Of a stretch of 8,793 bases of DNA, positions 6,143-8,793 are shown piece after piece. The stretch's first letter is position 1. Each line of letters opens with the position of its first letter. Source of the stretch: SLLW01 sp964388615 (GTDB lineage: Bacteria; Bacteroidota; Rhodothermia; Balneolales; Natronogracilivirgulaceae); assembly GCA_964388615.1 (NCBI GenBank), contig CAYMBG010000107.1:1-8793 (forward strand), written 5' to 3'. The notes under the pieces are model-generated. The model had not been told where the DNA came from. It saw only the letters and a list, made by a program, of their open reading frames with translations, and made no database searches. The translations under genes and the position numbers were made by a program.

Positions 6143-8410
6143 TTATTTCAGGAAAAGCATTTGTCCGGACTCAACAAATTCCCCGGCTTCGATCCGATAT
6201 ATATAGGTGCCGCCGGCCAGATGGCTCGCATCAAAATTCACCTCATGAATGCCGGCCTGGCGCGTTTCGTTTACCAGGGTGGTGATGTGCCGGCCGAGCA
6301 CATCAAAGACGGCCAGCCGTACCTGCGCGCTTTCCGACAGCTCAAAGCGAATGACGGTTGCAGGATTAAACGGATTCGGGTAGTTCTGCAAGAGCCTGAA
6401 GGTCCCGGGGATTGCACTTGCCATTTGCTCATCAACAGAAACCGTACCCGTTTCATCGATCAGTTTCATGGTTCCGAAATAGTCCGCGTTTTCCCAGTGT
6501 GAGTTATAGGCATATTCGGGGACCCAGACCGATCCGTAAAATTTTTCACGTTTGGGCGGATAGGCCTCTTTATCGTCGTTATCACAATATGCCATGGTAA
6601 AGCCCATAATTTTATCGGGGGTCAGCTGAACTCTTGACGCTTCAGGATCATCATGATCGTAGGTATCGTCATAGACTTTCAGCGCCATTTCATAGACAAG
6701 TTTGTGGTCGTATCTCCTCAAGGCAAAATGTTCGAAATGATCGGCATAATCCACCCGCTCCCAGAAACCGGCGATATCCATGGCAACGAATGATTCCGTT
6801 GTTTCTCCGACTTCGGGAAAATCCACGGCGATATGATAGGANNNNNNNNNNNNNNNNNNNNNNNNNNNNNNNNNNNNNNNNNNNNNNNNNNNNNNNNNNN
6901 NNNNNNNNNNNNNNNNNNNNNNNNNNNNNNNNNNNNNNNNNGTGTATTCCGCGCGAAGGAAATCATAGCCCACCGATGTTATGGCAACCGGATCCTGCGA
7001 AATGAAAATCGACGAACTCCAGTGATTATTAAAAGGTGGCATCTGCCATTTGTTGGGTTTCGCAATTTCCATGCCCGCGGACCAGAGGGCATCCATCAGA
7101 TAAATCAGGTTTTTTTTCCCCGTCAATTCATGAGCCATCATATCAACCGTTACTCTGTAATGCCCGTAACCAGCCCTATAGGGATCATCTCCCTCAGGGT
7201 TGACAAGTCCCCCGTGAAGATGCGCCGCGTCGGGTCTGGTATGAGATCCAAAATGATTCTTGGCAACTGCGGTAATACCGGCACGTTCATGACCTTTAAG
7301 CGTAGGAACGTTGATCATGTATTCCATCTCTTCGAAGATCGTATAGAAATAATCGGTAAAAACGGCATCCCCTCCCGCTGTTCTCATAACTTCGCCACGA
7401 TCGGAATAATAGATTTGAGCCGTTTCGCTGGGCACCAATTTAACTCTCCCTTCATCGGTTCTGTCACGATCCATGTAGTTGATATCCGGAAATTCGCTCT
7501 TCCACAAATCAAGTCGGTGTTTGTATATCGGCTTCATGGGATCACCAACATAAATATCGGACTGGTTTACACCCACCACATTCACCAAATTCCTCAGAAG
7601 GGATAAAATCAGATGCGGAGAAGTTTCAGAAATACCATAGAAGTTATTATCCACGATGGTAAAATCTTCCCTGATATTCCCCCAGTCATGCCCCATTCCC
7701 CAGCTGCTGGTGACATTGAGCTTGATGAAGACGATTTCTCCGGGCTGATAGCCGATATTTCCTTTGCCGCGATTGGAATTATAGTGCTTAAAAATCTCAT
7801 CCCATGCCGATTCCACATCGGTCTGGTTGGTGATTTCTTTCAATCCAACTTCCAGCATCTCCCCAATGGTCTCCTGGTCATTGTTTTTGTTCAGGAACCA
7901 GCCGTCACCATACTCCATGGTACTTTCTGCATTGGTAGCCTCTTGATCGTGTACCCAGACCACGCGACCGGGAAGCATTCCTTTTGCCTCTCCCATGGGC
8001 TGATTCACCGGCTGGAAAACAGTCGCGAAGGTCGCATAGGTTCTGCTGGCGGTACTGCTTGTAATCAGGGCAATACCGGAAATCAGGCAAACCAACAAGA
8101 AACCAGCATAAAAAAACTTGAATCTGGGGGTACGCATACTTTTCCGCAGTTTTGTAAGGGAAAAAACAGAAAGCGTCAATCCTGTGATAAAAGTTATAAA
8201 CGTACCGGCGAAAGGCATGGCAACTTTAATGCACGGATAGGTCAAACGGGTCGGTTTTGGAATTACCCTGACCAGAATCCAGATCGTAGCCAGAGCGCCG
8301 ATTATCGGAAATGCCAGGTAGTAAAGCCATTCGTCTTCAATTCTAATATTTACAATCCGGCCTGTTTTAGGACAGGTTTTGAAAAATTTCTTTTTGATTT
8401 TGTTTATCAT
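6143..8410 (-). CDS. DUF362 protein with three membrane segments; frame continues past an assembly gap into a CBM9-like domain and T9SS tail
   Basis: The frame runs from ATG 8408-8410 to TAA 6143-6145 but crosses 100 Ns. Before the gap (residues 1-489): basic N-terminus, three hydrophobic segments (about 28-50, 62-85, 98-118), then a DUF362 domain with EIVFIKLNVTSSWGMG (225-240), SPHLILSLLRNLVNVVG (264-280), YMINVPTLKGHERAGITAVA (364-383), KNHFGSH and FISQDPVAITSVGYDFLRAEY (469-489). DUF362 function is unknown; some relatives carry iron-sulfur motifs, but no CxxCxxC is seen here. After the gap: SYHIAVDFPE, FVAMDIAGFWERVDYADHFE, a strand-rich segment, MGFTMAYCDNDD and HWENADYFGTMKLID, which fit the second half of a CBM9-like carbohydrate-binding domain; residues 671-755 (FRLLQNYPNPFNP ... 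GGTYIYRI) are a full T9SS sorting tail. The missing DUF362 end plus CBM9 start need far more than 34 codons, so the real gap is probably longer. It may be one gene or two. No clear Shine-Dalgarno; GGGG lies six bases before ATG. Confidence 0.7.
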   Translation of the reverse strand: MINKIKKKFFKTCPKTGRIVNIRIEDEWLYYLAFPIIGALATIWILVRVIPKPTRLTYPCIKVAMPFAGTFITFITGLTLSVFSLTKLRKSMRTPRFKFFYAGFLLVCLISGIALITSSTASRTYATFATVFQPVNQPMGEAKGMLPGRVVWVHDQEATNAESTMEYGDGWFLNKNNDQETIGEMLEVGLKEITNQTDVESAWDEIFKHYNSNRGKGNIGYQPGEIVFIKLNVTSSWGMGHDWGNIREDFTIVDNNFYGISETSPHLILSLLRNLVNVVGVNQSDIYVGDPMKPIYKHRLDLWKSEFPDINYMDRDRTDEGRVKLVPSETAQIYYSDRGEVMRTAGGDAVFTDYFYTIFEEMEYMINVPTLKGHERAGITAVAKNHFGSHTRPDAAHLHGGLVNPEGDDPYRAGYGHYRVTVDMMAHELTGKKNLIYLMDALWSAGMEIAKPNKWQMPPFNNHWSSSIFISQDPVAITSVGYDFLRAEYXXXXXXXXXXXXXXXXXXXXXXXXXXXXXXXXXXSYHIAVDFPEVGETTESFVAMDIAGFWERVDYADHFEHFALRRYDHKLVYEMALKVYDDTYDHDDPEASRVQLTPDKIMGFTMAYCDNDDKEAYPPKREKFYGSVWVPEYAYNSHWENADYFGTMKLIDETGTVSVDEQMASAIPGTFRLLQNYPNPFNPATVIRFELSESAQVRLAVFDVLGRHITTLVNETRQAGIHEVNFDASHLAGGTYIYRIEAGEFVESGQMLFLK
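6842..6941. other. Assembly gap (100 Ns)
   Basis: Exactly 100 Ns, the usual placeholder for a scaffold join of unknown length. The reading frame being kept across it has a one-in-three chance and is not evidence of true continuity. It hides the end of the DUF362 domain and the beginning of the CBM9-like domain. Confidence 0.98.
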
Positions 8411-8629
8411 TTTTTTCCCCGTAAAAAGTGATAATGAATACCATACAAAGATTGTAGATTATAATGACAAGAAATAGAGATAATATTTTGTGATTTCTGT
8501 CCCGTTCAGCAAGGTCAACCGTGAGCCCCATCTCCCATATCTGTTGGAACTACTATACAGACTAAATTGCATAAATAACGTACCGTCGGCATCAAAACCG
8601 GAGTTCCTTATCCTATCACAATATCCAAT

Positions 8630-8793
8630 TTAAATGTCGATATCAAGATCCAGTTTATTATTATAATCATCTGCGGGACAGCCATCCTGCAATAACAACC
8701 GGCCTTCCCCTTCAAGAGTCCGCCATCTTATAGTTCCATGTGTCACATAAATAACCACTGTCTGGTCATACGAAGCATTATCAGATAATCGGC
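8630..8793 (-). CDS. Possible C-terminal fragment of an unrecognised protein
   Basis: On the minus strand a frame is open from the right edge for 53 codons to TAA at 8630-8632. It reads RLSDNASYDQTVVIYVTHGT, then IRWRTLEGEGRLLLQDGCPA and a short acidic end, DLDIDI. The composition is protein-like (alternating strands, balanced codons), but a 53-codon open run at an edge arises by chance perhaps one time in twelve. No family is recognised. If real, it is the upstream neighbour of the DUF362 gene, ending 219 bases before it. The stretch 8411-8629 between them shows no gene, no clear terminator and no convincing promoter. Confidence 0.35.
   Translation of the reverse strand, partial: RLSDNASYDQTVVIYVTHGTIRWRTLEGEGRLLLQDGCPADDYNNKLDLDIDI

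Noticed and set aside
6833..8431. Plus-strand frames of 257 and 272 codons
   Set aside because: They are shadows of the DUF362 gene, and one begins by reading through the Ns.

Overview
The window looks like a chromosomal piece of a bacterium of the Fibrobacteres-Chlorobi-Bacteroidetes assemblage, most likely Rhodothermota/Balneolales-like. The main evidence is a C-terminal type IX secretion (T9SS) sorting tail with the QNYPNPFNP signature, together with a mostly SD-poor set of genes for secreted carbohydrate-active proteins. The lineage is inferred from family knowledge and no search was run. A 100-N scaffold gap at 6842-6941 shows this is a draft or metagenome assembly.

Layout. (1) 1-695, minus strand: the first 231 codons of a secreted protein that runs off the left edge. 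Its signal peptide is followed by a carboxypeptidase-regulatory-like domain and a T9SS-tail-like module near the N-terminus. Its coding strand is about 72% G+T, unlike every other gene here. (2) 696-875: an AT-rich divergent spacer with repeated CATGTTAT motifs and a 12-bp perfect palindrome. (3) 876-1247, plus strand: a small unrecognised protein with an AbrB-like stretch. (4) 1365-2011, minus: the wreck of a family 5 glycoside hydrolase with two stop codons, one frameshift and a large internal deletion. (5) 2004-2717, minus: deoC-type deoxyribose-phosphate aldolase, whose end overlaps the start of the broken hydrolase. (6) 2848-4377 and 4486-6009, minus: two tandem paralogous secreted glycosidase-like proteins. 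(7) 6143-8410, minus: a DUF362 protein with three N-terminal membrane segments; after the gap the frame continues into a CBM9-like domain and a T9SS tail. (8) 8630-8793, minus: possibly the C-terminal end of another gene.

Genes 4 to 7 all run leftward and form a carbohydrate-processing neighbourhood: exported glycosidases, a carbohydrate-binding surface protein and one intracellular aldolase. No SusC/SusD pair, transporter or regulator specific to the locus is visible. The GH5 member has decayed, so the pathway may be partly dismantled in this genome.

The strangest part is the left end. From codon 49 onward the GT-skewed gene ends only 8 of 183 codons in A or C, and 59 codons in a row (164-222) end in T or G. 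The switch is sharp and sits just after the signal-peptide region.
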